In this document: piece after piece, positions 25,163-34,747 of the stretch
Layout of the letters: the number at the start of each line of letters is the position of its first letter
Position numbering within the stretch: position 1 is the first letter of the stretch
Source: Clostridiaceae bacterium
Lineage (GTDB): Bacteria; Bacillota; Clostridia; Lachnospirales; Lachnospiraceae
DNA length: 64,000 bases
Assembly (NCBI GenBank): GCA_902363735.1
Contig: CABJBA010000004.1
Coordinates: 62,001 to 126,000, forward strand
Reading direction: 5' to 3'
Notes under the pieces: generated by a model
What the model was told of the DNA's origin: nothing
The model's input: only the letters and a program-made list of their open reading frames with translations
Database searches by the model: none
Translations under genes and position numbers: made by a program

Positions 25163-26953
25163 TTGAGACACAAGAAGGTTTGCAGGCAGTTGGCTGCAGC
25201 AGTATTATGCGCCTTTATGGGAATGACCTCAGGGCTTTACCCGGTCATGACTTCCCAGGCGGGATATGAAAAAGTAAATGGATATTATCAAATGAGGGAT
25301 GGCACTGTTATTAAGGAGGCCATTGCCAGAGGAATTGACGTTTCCAGATGGCAGGGCAATGTAAACTGGCAGGCGGTTGCCGCTGATGATGTCAGCTTTG
25401 TCATGCTGGGTGCCAGATCCAGAGGCGTAACTGATCCCTATTTTCATACTAATGTTCAGGGGGCAACGGAAGCCGGACTGAAGGTGGGCGCTTACATTTA
25501 TTCTTTGGCTACCACCCCCGATATGGCAAGGGACGAAGCAGACTTTATGCTGAATCTGCTGAAGGATTATCCTATTTCATTTCCCATTGCCTTTGATGCG
25601 GAAGACAACGCCACTCTCGGCACCCTTTCTCCTTCCCAGGTCAGTGAAGTGATCAATGCATTTTGCAAGCGGGTAGAAGAAGCAGGATATTATCCTATTG
25701 TTTATGCCAATGATTACTGGCTGTCAAAGAAGATTGATTTATCTGCCATGAATTATGATGTATGGGTAGCCAGATATGAAGCAAAGCACGTTTATCCTGA
25801 TCCCATTATGTGGCAGGTTACCAGTACCGGTTCCATTGACGGAATCAATGGAAATGTTGACATTGACTTTCTCTATAAGGACTTGACTCCAAAACTCCCT
25901 GGAAATATGTGGAGAACCATTGGCGGAAGAACATATTATTACCAGAATTACTCCATGCAGAAGAATGCCTGGATCAATGACGGTACAGGCTGGTTTTATA
26001 TGAACGAAGAGGGACTGACTGCCAAGGGTTGGATAGACAAATCCGGGCTCCGGTATTACCTCAATGAAACCTCAGGACGGATGGACACTGGCTGGAAGCT
26101 GCTGGACGGAAAGTGGTATTTCTTCAATGCAGGCGGTTCTATGAATACGGGCTGGCTCTCAGAGGGCGGTCAAAAGTATTATTTAAATTCTGACGGTACC
26201 ATGGCCACAGGCTGGCAGGGCTTAAACGGTCAGTATTACTATCTGGATTCTTCCTCTGGCCAAATGGCAACAGGCTGGAAGGATATCAACGGAAAACGTT
26301 ATTTTCTCCAGGACAGCGGTGTCATGGCTACGGGCTGGGTGGATCACAACGGTTCCCGCTATTATTTAAACAACGATGGTTCCATGGTGACCGGATGGCA
26401 TTCTGACGGTGCCTCCAGATATTATCTGGGCGAAAACGGGGCTGTTTCTACCGGATGGAAACAGCTTGACAATAACTGGTACTTCTTTAATGCCAACGGT
26501 GCGACAGCATCTGGCTGGGTTAATCCGGACGGAAACTGGTATTACATTGGAACCGACGGAAAAATGCAGTCTGGTTGGCTGGATGAACGGGGAACAAAGT
26601 ATTACTTAAGCAATTCCTCTGGTAAAATGACCGTAGGCTGGAGACAGGTAGACGGAAGCTGGTATTATTTCGGCGGAAGCGGCGCTATGGTGACTGGTAT
26701 GACTCAAGTAGGCGGCCAGCAGTATTACCTGAATCCATCTGATGGGAAGATGGCGGTATCTACAGTGTTTACTTTAAACGGGATTTCCTATACCGCCGAT
26801 TCAAACGGAATCTGCACCCTGACCCCGGAATCAGCTCCGGCGCAGACAGAGCAGAGTCCTCAGGGAGACCAGAATACTCCGGCAGCAACTGATTCTCCGG
26901 CACCGGATTCAAATACGAATTCCACAAAGGAAATCGGTCCTGGAATCCGCTGA
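25163..26953 (+). CDS. Secreted GH25 lysozyme with choline-binding-type repeats
   Basis: A 596-residue protein with a signal peptide (about 1-33). Residues 53-250 are a GH25 muramidase with the catalytic set at GIDVSRWQGNVNW (D59) and FDAED (D145, E147), plus YIYSLATT and WQVTSTG strands. It would cut the MurNAc-GlcNAc bond of peptidoglycan. About thirteen wall-binding repeats (GWKLLDGKWYFFNAGGSMNT type) fill 255-555, and a short Pro/Ala/Asp-rich tail ends the chain. The start is a TTG preceded by AAGGAGG. This layout is that of a choline-dependent autolysin. Expression may be separate from the gene before it because of the terminator at 25067-25095; no clear promoter was seen in the 68 bases between. 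Confidence 0.9.
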   Translation: MRHKKVCRQLAAAVLCAFMGMTSGLYPVMTSQAGYEKVNGYYQMRDGTVIKEAIARGIDVSRWQGNVNWQAVAADDVSFVMLGARSRGVTDPYFHTNVQGATEAGLKVGAYIYSLATTPDMARDEADFMLNLLKDYPISFPIAFDAEDNATLGTLSPSQVSEVINAFCKRVEEAGYYPIVYANDYWLSKKIDLSAMNYDVWVARYEAKHVYPDPIMWQVTSTGSIDGINGNVDIDFLYKDLTPKLPGNMWRTIGGRTYYYQNYSMQKNAWINDGTGWFYMNEEGLTAKGWIDKSGLRYYLNETSGRMDTGWKLLDGKWYFFNAGGSMNTGWLSEGGQKYYLNSDGTMATGWQGLNGQYYYLDSSSGQMATGWKDINGKRYFLQDSGVMATGWVDHNGSRYYLNNDGSMVTGWHSDGASRYYLGENGAVSTGWKQLDNNWYFFNANGATASGWVNPDGNWYYIGTDGKMQSGWLDERGTKYYLSNSSGKMTVGWRQVDGSWYYFGGSGAMVTGMTQVGGQQYYLNPSDGKMAVSTVFTLNGISYTADSNGICTLTPESAPAQTEQSPQGDQNTPAATDSPAPDSNTNSTKEIGPGIR

Positions 26954-26997
26954 CGGGCAGTGAATAAAATAACGTTAAAACACATTTAAAGACAATG

Positions 26998-27045
26998 AAT
27001 AAGGTACCTTGATTGGCATATACAAGCCTTTCAAGGTACCTTATT
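26998..27045. terminator. Bidirectional terminator between convergent genes
   Basis: A 15-base-pair perfect inverted repeat (26998-27012 with 27031-27045, core AAGGTACCTT) and an 18-base loop lie between the lysozyme stop at 26953 and the convergent glycosyltransferase stop at 27055. T runs are modest. Confidence 0.65.
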
Positions 27046-27054
27046 ATAATGAAT

Positions 27055-27990
27055 TTATTCCTTAAAGTTCTTCTTCTCTTCCACAATATAAATGGGTCTG
27101 TCCTTCAATTCTGCAAATAATATGGCAATGTAATTTCCAATCACTCCCACAATCAGAAACAAAACTGCAAACATAAAACAGATCAGCACAATGGTGGTGG
27201 CATAGCCATTTGGCGTTCCCACCCTGGCCCAGCTCCATATGGTGTAGATCATCACCAGAACGCCCAGAAGTCCGGCTCCGGCTCCGGCGTAAATCCCAAG
27301 TTTTAAAGGGAGGTTGGAAAAACACATAATGGTATTTAAGGAAAGAGTCACCAGCTTCTTGATGCTATATTTACTCTCTCCCGCTACTCTGGTTGCGGCT
27401 TCATATTCTATGGTTGTCCGGTTAAAGCCAATGCTTTGTACATAGCCCCGCAGAAAGCGAACCTTTTCCCTGTAGCTTTCTTTTAGTACCTTTGCCGCTC
27501 TTCCGGATACGGCAAAGAAATCAGAGGCGTTTGGCTCAAATTTTACATCGGAAAGCAGATTGATCAAATGATAAAAGGCAGAAGAGGCCAGATTTTTAAA
27601 CCAGCCGGCTGACTCATTTTTCGTCCGAACCATATTGATCACATCATAGCCTGCCTGGAATTTTTCAAGGATTTGAGGCAGATACTCAGGAGGATGCTGA
27701 AGGTCTGCATCCATACAGACGATCCCGTCTCCGCTGCTGTAGTCCAGCCCTGCAATCATGGCTGCTTCATGACCAAAGTTTCTGGAAAAGCTAATGACTT
27801 TTACATGCTCATCCCGGTCAGCCAAAAGGTCAAGGACTCTCATGGTGCCATCCTGGCTTCCATCATTTATGAAAATCAGTTCATAGCTCCAGGGGAGTTT
27901 CTTTAAAATTCCGGCTGTTTCCTCATAAAACCGTTCCAGAGCCATTTCTTCGTTGTAGCAGGATACAACCACCGATAATGTTTTTTCCAT
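27055..27990 (-). CDS. GtrB/DPM1-like family 2 glycosyltransferase
   Basis: A 311-residue protein of the undecaprenyl-phosphate glycosyltransferase class. The GT-A domain shows LSVVVSCYNEEMALERF, IFINDGSQDGT, FSRNFGHEAAMIAGLD and CMDADLQHPPEYLP (DxD). Two C-terminal helices (about 228-252, 262-288) precede a VEEKK tail. It probably makes a polyprenyl-phosphate hexose donor for the large membrane proteins encoded just upstream. The start is taken at ATG 27990 (MEKTLSVV) because GAGGAG precedes it; ATG 28008 is the alternative. It is the last gene of the heptose operon. It is paralogous to the protein at 1735-2661. Confidence 0.85.
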   Translation of the reverse strand: MEKTLSVVVSCYNEEMALERFYEETAGILKKLPWSYELIFINDGSQDGTMRVLDLLADRDEHVKVISFSRNFGHEAAMIAGLDYSSGDGIVCMDADLQHPPEYLPQILEKFQAGYDVINMVRTKNESAGWFKNLASSAFYHLINLLSDVKFEPNASDFFAVSGRAAKVLKESYREKVRFLRGYVQSIGFNRTTIEYEAATRVAGESKYSIKKLVTLSLNTIMCFSNLPLKLGIYAGAGAGLLGVLVMIYTIWSWARVGTPNGYATTIVLICFMFAVLFLIVGVIGNYIAILFAELKDRPIYIVEEKKNFKE

Positions 27991-28009
27991 ATTTTCTGTA
28001 CTCCTCATG

Positions 28010-30262
28010 CTATTGCTGTTCCTCTGCTTCCTTTTTTAAGTAATACTGTTCAAATTCCTTCAATGCCTGAACCGATGCCTGGCTGTGTTCTCCCTTTACA
28101 TCTACTGCCGCCAGAAGATTTCCCTTCTCATAGCATATTGGAACCAGCTTTCCCCATTCAATTAAGTCTTTTACCAATGTATAGGAACGCAGGCGCCCTC
28201 CGGTATAGCCTGCCTGAACGTAGACGTAATCGGTTTTTGCATAATCCATGAACTCCACAAAATAATCCATTTTCTTGACCAGAACCACATTCCCCCATAC
28301 TCCAGTAATATCATCATAGGACTGGGCGCTGCAGGGAAAGGACAGTACTTGGGGGTGTTCTCCTACTGCTATAAGCCGGTTCCGGGGATTTGAAGCCAGA
28401 ATGTCCCATATCTTTTCATTTCCCTTGGAAACCATGTCCTGCCGGGCTGTTTCCTGGTGGTTATAGTAGCCTTTATGACGGAAGGAAGAAGGGGAAAATC
28501 CAACGCTCCAGCTCCAGTTTGTCATGGAAGTAATAAACAGCGAAAAGAGAAAGACTCCGGCAGCAGCTCCAGCCGCCGCCCTCCATACCGCTTTTTCTCC
28601 TGTGTCTGATACGGATTTCAGCACATAGACCGCCGTAAGCACATATAAAAGCATAAAGTAATTCCCATCCACCTGATGAAGCATAACCAGACTTATAAGA
28701 TTTACCAGCAGAAATGGAATATACATCACTGTCAGCAGGACTGATAGGCTCCTATTACTGGCTCTATCCACATCTTTGCCGTAAAAACGGCTGATAATCC
28801 ACATAATCATCAGAAAATACAGCATAAATCCACCCCATGCCAAAATCACATGGTCCATATCCCGGCCTGTGGGAGAAAGGAAAAATCCATAAACTCGTTT
28901 TGACAGGTGCAGAGCCTGTTCTTTTATGGACCCGGCAGGAGCGGAATTAGGTATGGTATTGACTTCAAAGGGATATTTCATCTGAAATCCAAGTTTTGTC
29001 AAAAGGGAGGAAAATACGGATGTAATGGGCAGACCGGTAATCACTATTGTTCTTGCCCATATTCCTGCCAGGGCCAATGCCGATGCCGCCAGAACTGCCA
29101 GGGAGCCTGTGTTTTGTCTCCAGGATTTTAGCTGGGGCAGGAAACCCTTTACCGGAATATACAAAAAAGTCATTCCAAAAATAGCGGTGGAAAAGATCAG
29201 GGCAGTGGGCTTTAAGGTCAGGCTGAGAAAAAAGGCTGAGATCCCATAGCATAAATAACGCCAAAACCTGGGGCCTGCCTTGATGTAACAAAGCAAATAG
29301 TAAATCATAATCTCCTGGATGAGAAGAGTCATCATATCACTTTTTGCGGTCACTGCCATGTTCATAATGCCCGGAGTTGCGGAAAGCAAGGCGGCCAGAA
29401 AGACCGACCGCTCCCAGTTCAAGTAAAGCCGTCCAATCCGGTATCCCATGTAAAGGGTACCTCCTGCCAGCCACAAGTTGACAGAGGTTAAAAAGCTGTA
29501 GGAAGGAAGAAGAGATAAAGGCAGGGTCAGGACTTCAAGGCCTTTGGAATAGGTATAGACAATTCCGATGGTTCCCATATTCTCATAGATTCCCCGTCCA
29601 TTGTTCAGAATATATCCTGATCTGAGTCCATACCAGAGGCTATCATAGTCAATGGAAATATTAAGCCGTCCGGCCTGAAGACACACCATTGTCATGAGAA
29701 AGGCCAAAAGAAGAATTTCTCTCCGGTTCCAGTGCTGTTGTCCCTTTGAGCTGAAATGGGGTCTCCAGGCAATCAATCCTGCTGCCCCGCTGATCAGCAC
29801 AAACCCAGTCAGATATGGAATGCTTCCAATTCCAAGAGCAGACATAAGGCAAAAAACTGTTATGAGAAAAGAAGTACCTGTGAGAAAGTCGGAACCGATT
29901 CCGTCTTCTTCCGGAAGCTTCCACAAAACGGTTCTTAAAAACCTTCCTGCAAATACAAGATAAGCCATATACAAACCGGATACCAGAACCGGGAAGAACA
30001 CCTCATGGGCCCACAAAAAGATTGACAGAAGGAGTGCTGCTGCTCCTATTCTCTGCCTCCTTTCGGAAATAAAAAGGCCAAAAGTACAGAAGGCAGCCAA
30101 CAGTCCTGCTGTCTCTGCCAACATGGTTCTATATTCATTCTGGTTCACGATCCACCGGAAGGTCTCCTGATGAAGGAGACTTTTCAGGGAATGCAGAACA
30201 CCTGCTGCCAAAACCAGCAAAAACACCCAGATCACATATTTCTGCTTTTGTACTTGCTTCAT
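28010..30262 (-). CDS. Large polytopic membrane protein, GT39-like
   Basis: A 750-residue protein with about thirteen hydrophobic helices and a soluble C-terminal region (about 595-750). An extracytoplasmic segment SIDYDSLWYGLRSGYILNNG follows an early helix and has the Asp-rich loop typical of GT-C glycosyltransferases (GT39/ArnT/PMT superfamily). It would take sugar from a polyprenyl phosphate carrier, probably made by the GtrB-like enzyme of the next gene, and decorate an exported glycan or protein. GGAGG precedes the ATG. No specific family name can be assigned from reading alone. Confidence 0.6.
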   Translation of the reverse strand: MKQVQKQKYVIWVFLLVLAAGVLHSLKSLLHQETFRWIVNQNEYRTMLAETAGLLAAFCTFGLFISERRQRIGAAALLLSIFLWAHEVFFPVLVSGLYMAYLVFAGRFLRTVLWKLPEEDGIGSDFLTGTSFLITVFCLMSALGIGSIPYLTGFVLISGAAGLIAWRPHFSSKGQQHWNRREILLLAFLMTMVCLQAGRLNISIDYDSLWYGLRSGYILNNGRGIYENMGTIGIVYTYSKGLEVLTLPLSLLPSYSFLTSVNLWLAGGTLYMGYRIGRLYLNWERSVFLAALLSATPGIMNMAVTAKSDMMTLLIQEIMIYYLLCYIKAGPRFWRYLCYGISAFFLSLTLKPTALIFSTAIFGMTFLYIPVKGFLPQLKSWRQNTGSLAVLAASALALAGIWARTIVITGLPITSVFSSLLTKLGFQMKYPFEVNTIPNSAPAGSIKEQALHLSKRVYGFFLSPTGRDMDHVILAWGGFMLYFLMIMWIISRFYGKDVDRASNRSLSVLLTVMYIPFLLVNLISLVMLHQVDGNYFMLLYVLTAVYVLKSVSDTGEKAVWRAAAGAAAGVFLFSLFITSMTNWSWSVGFSPSSFRHKGYYNHQETARQDMVSKGNEKIWDILASNPRNRLIAVGEHPQVLSFPCSAQSYDDITGVWGNVVLVKKMDYFVEFMDYAKTDYVYVQAGYTGGRLRSYTLVKDLIEWGKLVPICYEKGNLLAAVDVKGEHSQASVQALKEFEQYYLKKEAEEQQ

Positions 30263-30277
30263 AAAAACCTCCGGATA

Positions 30278-31663
30278 TCATTTTTCCTTTATAAAATCGC
30301 CTGAAAAAATGCTGTATCCATTTTCTTTTAATATAGTCAGGGCGCTCCTCACCTTGGCACCACTGTCTGCCCTTGAACGGCGGTATTCAAATTCTGCCTT
30401 TAGCTGGTCATCGGTATACTGCTCAAAGTTCCGGGCGATTTCCCCGCGTTCTACGAATATTTTCTTTCGGTTAGGCACTTTTTTTATTTCTGCATAGGTG
30501 GTGTAGCTATTTCCTGCCAGGAACAGCATACAGACTCCGGCCGCAGCCAGACGCAATGCAAACCTGTTTTTTATCCTTTTTTTCCTTATCAGGAGGGCAA
30601 AGGTAAGTATTATCCCCAGAATTCCGGTTTGAAACTGAAGAGCATATCTGGAACTGATCCCATAGTTTTCCTCAAGGAATATCCATCGGGAAACCAGAAT
30701 AAGCACATGATTCATTCCGCCTGATACCATGAGCATAAGCGGAAGGATTGAATCCTTATAGAGCCTGTATTTCAAATAAAACCACAAAGCCAGCAGATAA
30801 AGCCCCATCACAAGAAGGCCGAGAATGAGAAAAGGAGTATTGCTGGAAAAAATATTCTCTGCGGCTTCCCCTCCTATGACCATGGATGAAAAGGATTTTA
30901 TTAAGAAACGGACAAAGAATCCAGGTGTATCCATCAGCTGGGTAAGCAGGGACACTTCTGCCGGGGCTGCATGGTCCTCTATGGCATAGGAATTACTCCA
31001 CATATACAGGAGAAAAGGAATCAGGGTGCTTAAACCATAAATTCCGTACTTCACCTTCTCTCCCTTTTCTGCCAGAAAAAACAGGACACAGCAGGCCAGA
31101 ACCACCGTTGCCGAATATACGGCACAGTAAGGGCCTGCCACCAGAAGAGTGGTTAAAAAGGGGAGCAGGATCAATTTTATCCGATCACCAGGCCATTCCC
31201 CGCCTTTCCAGCTCCTATCCAGCAATTCATAATGATAATAAAAGCAGACAAAGGACAAAAAGTGAGCCCACCCGCTTCCATTGGTCAGCATTTCCCACTT
31301 GTTGAGGCTGAAAACCACCGCCGTCAGAACAGCGACCCAGATAAAGGAAAGCTTTTTCCGAAGGCAGTATCCCGTCAGGACACCTCCTGAAAGTCCCAGG
31401 GCCAGAACTCCCAGTACCCGGTCAAACATGGTGGAGTAGCTGAAAAAAGCAACATTTATTATTCTTCCCAGGTAATTGACCGGAATTCTTGTAAAAATAT
31501 CAGGGACAAAAAATTTAGCCGGATTCCATATATCGGGCAGATAGCTGTTTACCAGACGTATGTAATCGGTGTAGATTCCCTCACTGGTGGATGCAAAGAT
31601 ATACCAGAGACAGAAAAATGTTCCTAAAACAGGAAACAAGTAATATAAACAACTGCGTTTCAT
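30278..31663 (-). CDS. Polytopic membrane protein, possibly DUF6056-type
   Basis: A 461-residue protein with about ten membrane helices, a loop containing TSEGIYTDYIRLVNSYLPDIWNP after the first helix, and a short soluble tail (ARNFEQYTDDQLKAEFEYRR). The pattern resembles DUF6056 and related GT-C-like membrane proteins found in surface-glycan operons. It is one of three consecutive large membrane proteins between the heptose genes and the GtrB-like gene, and is probably a glycan-modifying transferase. GGGAGG precedes the ATG. Function not established. Confidence 0.5.
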   Translation of the reverse strand: MKRSCLYYLFPVLGTFFCLWYIFASTSEGIYTDYIRLVNSYLPDIWNPAKFFVPDIFTRIPVNYLGRIINVAFFSYSTMFDRVLGVLALGLSGGVLTGYCLRKKLSFIWVAVLTAVVFSLNKWEMLTNGSGWAHFLSFVCFYYHYELLDRSWKGGEWPGDRIKLILLPFLTTLLVAGPYCAVYSATVVLACCVLFFLAEKGEKVKYGIYGLSTLIPFLLYMWSNSYAIEDHAAPAEVSLLTQLMDTPGFFVRFLIKSFSSMVIGGEAAENIFSSNTPFLILGLLVMGLYLLALWFYLKYRLYKDSILPLMLMVSGGMNHVLILVSRWIFLEENYGISSRYALQFQTGILGIILTFALLIRKKRIKNRFALRLAAAGVCMLFLAGNSYTTYAEIKKVPNRKKIFVERGEIARNFEQYTDDQLKAEFEYRRSRADSGAKVRSALTILKENGYSIFSGDFIKEK

Positions 31664-31680
31664 AGATTCCTCCCTGCGGT

Positions 31681-33489
31681 TTAATCTGCGGTTATCTCAG
31701 CAACCACAGCAAGGTGTTTTTCTCCTCTTTGCTCTGATGCATTTTCATAATAGAAGTTACACTCAAAGTCCAGCTCCTTGATCTGAGAGGGCTCTCCGTC
31801 AATTTCAGCTGTTACAGTAGAGGCGACCATGGGGATGATGTGCTTTTCTTTTCCATTTATGGTTACAGTGATGGTTTCCAGGCCGGTAATATTTCCGGGA
31901 TAATAAAACTTCAGGCCGATCTTTCCTTGTTTTCCCGTCATAATCCGGATTTTGGCGCTCTCATCCAGCCAGCCGTCTTCATAGCAGCCATAAACCGGCT
32001 CTAATTTAATTCGTTTTACAAAATCTGTTATATCCTGAAATCGGTTATGGGCTGGTTCTTCTCTTAAAATAAGCATATTGGGCTTCACCAGTCCAATGTC
32101 GTAAATGGAATTAATGAAGTAGACTTCTGTTCCCTCTGCCTTCCGCTTCTTATCAAAGGTCTTAAAGAAGGTCTGGGCTGTAAAATCGCTCATTTCGTAG
32201 GAATTTCCTATCATGTAAATCTTTTTTCCGAATATATCCTCCTTGTACTTCCCATAGGTTTCCTCTGCAAGGGAATTGTACCGAAGCTGATTGGGCCAGT
32301 AATACAGATTTTCATATTTGCCCCGGTAAAAGCTTTCCACCGGTAAGCTGATAAGTCCGTAAACCAGGAACAGGCCGCAGTATAGAAGAGGCCAGGAAAT
32401 GCGGACTCTCGTTTCCCGCTTAGGAGCAGCTACCCCGCACATATAGGCAGCCAGGAGCCAGGCCCCTGTCATGGATACATAGATCCATCTGGTTTCCACC
32501 CGGATCGTAACACTGGAGGAACCGATGCACAAGGCGATAAACAGTAAAAACAGACCCAAAACGGGAAGGCGCTCTTTTAAAGCTTCCTTTTCTTTTATAA
32601 GCCTGATTAAGAAAACCACAGTCATTGCCACCAGAAACAGGTCTGAGGCTATAACAAAAACCCGAACCCAGACAGGAGAAGCGCCCCAGCTTAAACCGCT
32701 TAAATGATCAGGGCCCGCATTGATTCCAAAAATATAAAGCACCTGACTGAGAGCATAACGGAAGGTGTCGGAAATCCGAAAGGTATCCGCTACATTGGTT
32801 CCTCCGGTCCCTGCCGGAGATATGGTTCCGATGGTGAGAAAACGAATTGCCTGGACAGCTAAAAATGAGGCAGTAACCTGAAGCCAGGGCTGTCTGCGCC
32901 TCTCCTTTTTTATGAGAAATACTCCGTAAAACAAAACCAGAAGAACCATATACCTTTCATGAATAAAGCAAACGAAAAAATACAAAGCCGAGGCCCAGGG
33001 CAAAAGCCTCTTACTCTCATCACCTGATACATAACGGTAAAGACAGTAAAGGATTCCTATAGCAGCCCATAAAGCAAGGCTTTCCATAAGGCCATAGACC
33101 TGACTGATCTGGTAATAGGACATTCTGGAAAGAAGGTATAGTATACCGCATAAAAATCCCACAGGCCACCGGCCTGACAAACGCTTTCCAAACCGGTAAA
33201 CCGTATAGGCGATACAGGTATTGAGCAAAATATTAATGGGCACAAACCAGCCGATCCGGCTGCCGGTTACCATAAGCTCCAGCCAGGCCGCCAGATAGTA
33301 GACAAAGCGGAATCTGGTGCTTCCAAGGGGGAATACAAACTGGGCGAAGGACTGTTCCCCATAGCAGGACCACAAATAAAGATCATCCATATAGAGCCCC
33401 TTAATCTCAATTCCCCTGTTTATGAAAAAAGCGAAGACCAGTAAAAGCACAGCGGCAATCAGCTCATTTTTCCATTGTTTTTCTCCCAT
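31681..33489 (-). CDS. Polytopic membrane protein, GT-C-like, with soluble C-terminal domain
   Basis: A 602-residue protein with about eleven membrane helices to residue 385 and then a soluble region (about 390-602) containing a beta-rich end (KIGLKFYYPGNITGLETITV). The loop after the first helix (IEIKGLYMDDLYLWSCYGE) has the MDD acidic cluster expected of GT-C transferases. The start is set at ATG 33489 (MGEKQWKN), where AAAGGAGA is correctly spaced; the frame extends to 33555 without support. It lies directly after gmhA in the operon. A role in adding heptose or another sugar to a surface polymer is plausible but not shown. Confidence 0.5.
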   Translation of the reverse strand: MGEKQWKNELIAAVLLLVFAFFINRGIEIKGLYMDDLYLWSCYGEQSFAQFVFPLGSTRFRFVYYLAAWLELMVTGSRIGWFVPINILLNTCIAYTVYRFGKRLSGRWPVGFLCGILYLLSRMSYYQISQVYGLMESLALWAAIGILYCLYRYVSGDESKRLLPWASALYFFVCFIHERYMVLLVLFYGVFLIKKERRRQPWLQVTASFLAVQAIRFLTIGTISPAGTGGTNVADTFRISDTFRYALSQVLYIFGINAGPDHLSGLSWGASPVWVRVFVIASDLFLVAMTVVFLIRLIKEKEALKERLPVLGLFLLFIALCIGSSSVTIRVETRWIYVSMTGAWLLAAYMCGVAAPKRETRVRISWPLLYCGLFLVYGLISLPVESFYRGKYENLYYWPNQLRYNSLAEETYGKYKEDIFGKKIYMIGNSYEMSDFTAQTFFKTFDKKRKAEGTEVYFINSIYDIGLVKPNMLILREEPAHNRFQDITDFVKRIKLEPVYGCYEDGWLDESAKIRIMTGKQGKIGLKFYYPGNITGLETITVTINGKEKHIIPMVASTVTAEIDGEPSQIKELDFECNFYYENASEQRGEKHLAVVAEITAD

Positions 33490-33524
33490 CTCTTTTGCTC
33501 TCCTTTCCTGAGGTGTTCTATTTC

Positions 33525-34160
33525 TTAAAAAAATCGTTCTTCCAGCATCAGGCACAGGGCATGGTAAACAGGGAGATGAAGTTCCTGTATCTTAAATACC
33601 TCTGTTTCCGGAACACTGATGGTCACGTCTGCAGCCGCCTTTAAAAGCCCTCCATTCTGGCCGGTCAGTCCAATGGTCTTCATGCCAAGGGCTTTTGCCG
33701 CTGCCAGGGCATACATGACATTTTTCGAATTTCCAGAAGTGGAAATGCCTAAAAATACATCTCCTTTTTTTCCGTATCCATAGGTCTGCTGGGCATAGAT
33801 TAAGTTTCCGTCCACATCGTTTAAATATGCGGTGGATAGGCCCGGATGGTTAGACAGGGAAATGGCAGGAAGTCCGCCCTGGAGCTTCCGGGCCAGTTCT
33901 TCTCCCCGTTCCGGATCCGCCTCATAAAGTGCCTTTGCAAATTCTTCCGAAACATGACGGGGCTTTACAAAGCCTTTCATCAACTCTCCTACAATATGTT
34001 CTGCATCCGCACAGCTTCCTCCGTTTCCGGCTGCTAAAAGCTTTCCTCCGTTTTCATAGCATTGTTCCAGAATTTCATAAGCCGCCCGGATCTGGGGGAT
34101 TACCGCCTCCAGTACAGGGTAGCGGTCTGCCAATTGGTCTAAGTATTTCATAGGATCCAT
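33525..34160 (-). CDS. gmhA: Sedoheptulose-7-phosphate isomerase
   Basis: A 211-residue SIS-domain protein with the GmhA signature GGKLLAAGNGGSCADAEHIVGE near residue 38 (phosphate-binding serine loop), GISTSGNSKNVMYAL near 133 and the C-terminal VFKIQELHLPVYHALCLMLE that supplies a catalytic Glu and His. It converts sedoheptulose 7-phosphate into D-glycero-D-manno-heptose 7-phosphate, the first step of heptose synthesis. The other three steps to GDP-heptose are encoded next to it (34165-36630). The related DnaA-binding DiaA is excluded by context. GGAGAG precedes the ATG. Confidence 0.92.
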   Translation of the reverse strand: MDPMKYLDQLADRYPVLEAVIPQIRAAYEILEQCYENGGKLLAAGNGGSCADAEHIVGELMKGFVKPRHVSEEFAKALYEADPERGEELARKLQGGLPAISLSNHPGLSTAYLNDVDGNLIYAQQTYGYGKKGDVFLGISTSGNSKNVMYALAAAKALGMKTIGLTGQNGGLLKAAADVTISVPETEVFKIQELHLPVYHALCLMLEERFF

Positions 34161-34164
34161 TTCT

Positions 34165-34743
34165 TCACTCTCCTTCTCTAGTCAGTATCCAGTCCACCGC
34201 CTCTTTCATGGTGGGGGCATAAGCATCTAAGGATTCTTTTTTCTCTTCCCCGGTCATAGCTTCATATAATTCCCCGCCGTAGCCGGTTCCAACCAAAATT
34301 CCCTTCACTCCGTAGCGCCTTCCGGCTTCTGTATCCAGAATTTTGTCTCCAATCATGTAAGAATGAGCCTTGTCTACTTGAAAAAACGCTTCTGCCATTT
34401 CAAACATTCCGGTTTCAGGCTTCCGGCAGCTGCATTCTATTTTATATCTGCCTATTCCGTGAACCGGGTGATGAGGGCAGTAAAAAAAACGGTCAATTTC
34501 TGCCCCTTTCTCAGAAAGAAGGCTGTTTAAATAACCATGAAGGGATACCACATCTTCTTCTTTATAATATCCTCTTGCTACTCCTGCCTGATTGGTCACC
34601 ACAACCAGCTTAAAACCGTGGTCTTTAAGTCTCTTTAATTCCTCTGCCACACCCGGAAGAAGAACCAGGTCCGAATGGCAGTATAAGTATTCAACTTCCT
34701 TATTGATGGTGCCATCCCGGTCTAAAAATATAATTTTATCCAT
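34165..34743 (-). CDS. gmhB: D-glycero-D-manno-heptose-1,7-bisphosphate 7-phosphatase
   Basis: A 192-residue HAD phosphatase: nucleophile motif IIFLDRDGTINKEVEYL (residues 4-20), VVTNQAGVARG near 48, the zinc-binding CPHHPVHG...CSC loop near 90-106, and GDKILDTEAG near 135. It removes the 7-phosphate from heptose 1,7-bisphosphate. The frame is open much further upstream, but that extension is only translation of two 51-base repeats (34748-34849). The family begins at MDKIIFLDRDG, so ATG 34743 is taken as start; its GGAG site is rather close (three bases). It lies between hddA and gmhA. Confidence 0.9.
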   Translation of the reverse strand: MDKIIFLDRDGTINKEVEYLYCHSDLVLLPGVAEELKRLKDHGFKLVVVTNQAGVARGYYKEEDVVSLHGYLNSLLSEKGAEIDRFFYCPHHPVHGIGRYKIECSCRKPETGMFEMAEAFFQVDKAHSYMIGDKILDTEAGRRYGVKGILVGTGYGGELYEAMTGEEKKESLDAYAPTMKEAVDWILTREGE

Positions 34744-34747
34744 GCTC

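Noticed and set aside
24120..26700. DNA repeats across the wall-protein genes as a mobile or recombinational element
   Set aside because: They simply encode the 20-residue wall-binding repeats and diverge as coding sequence does.
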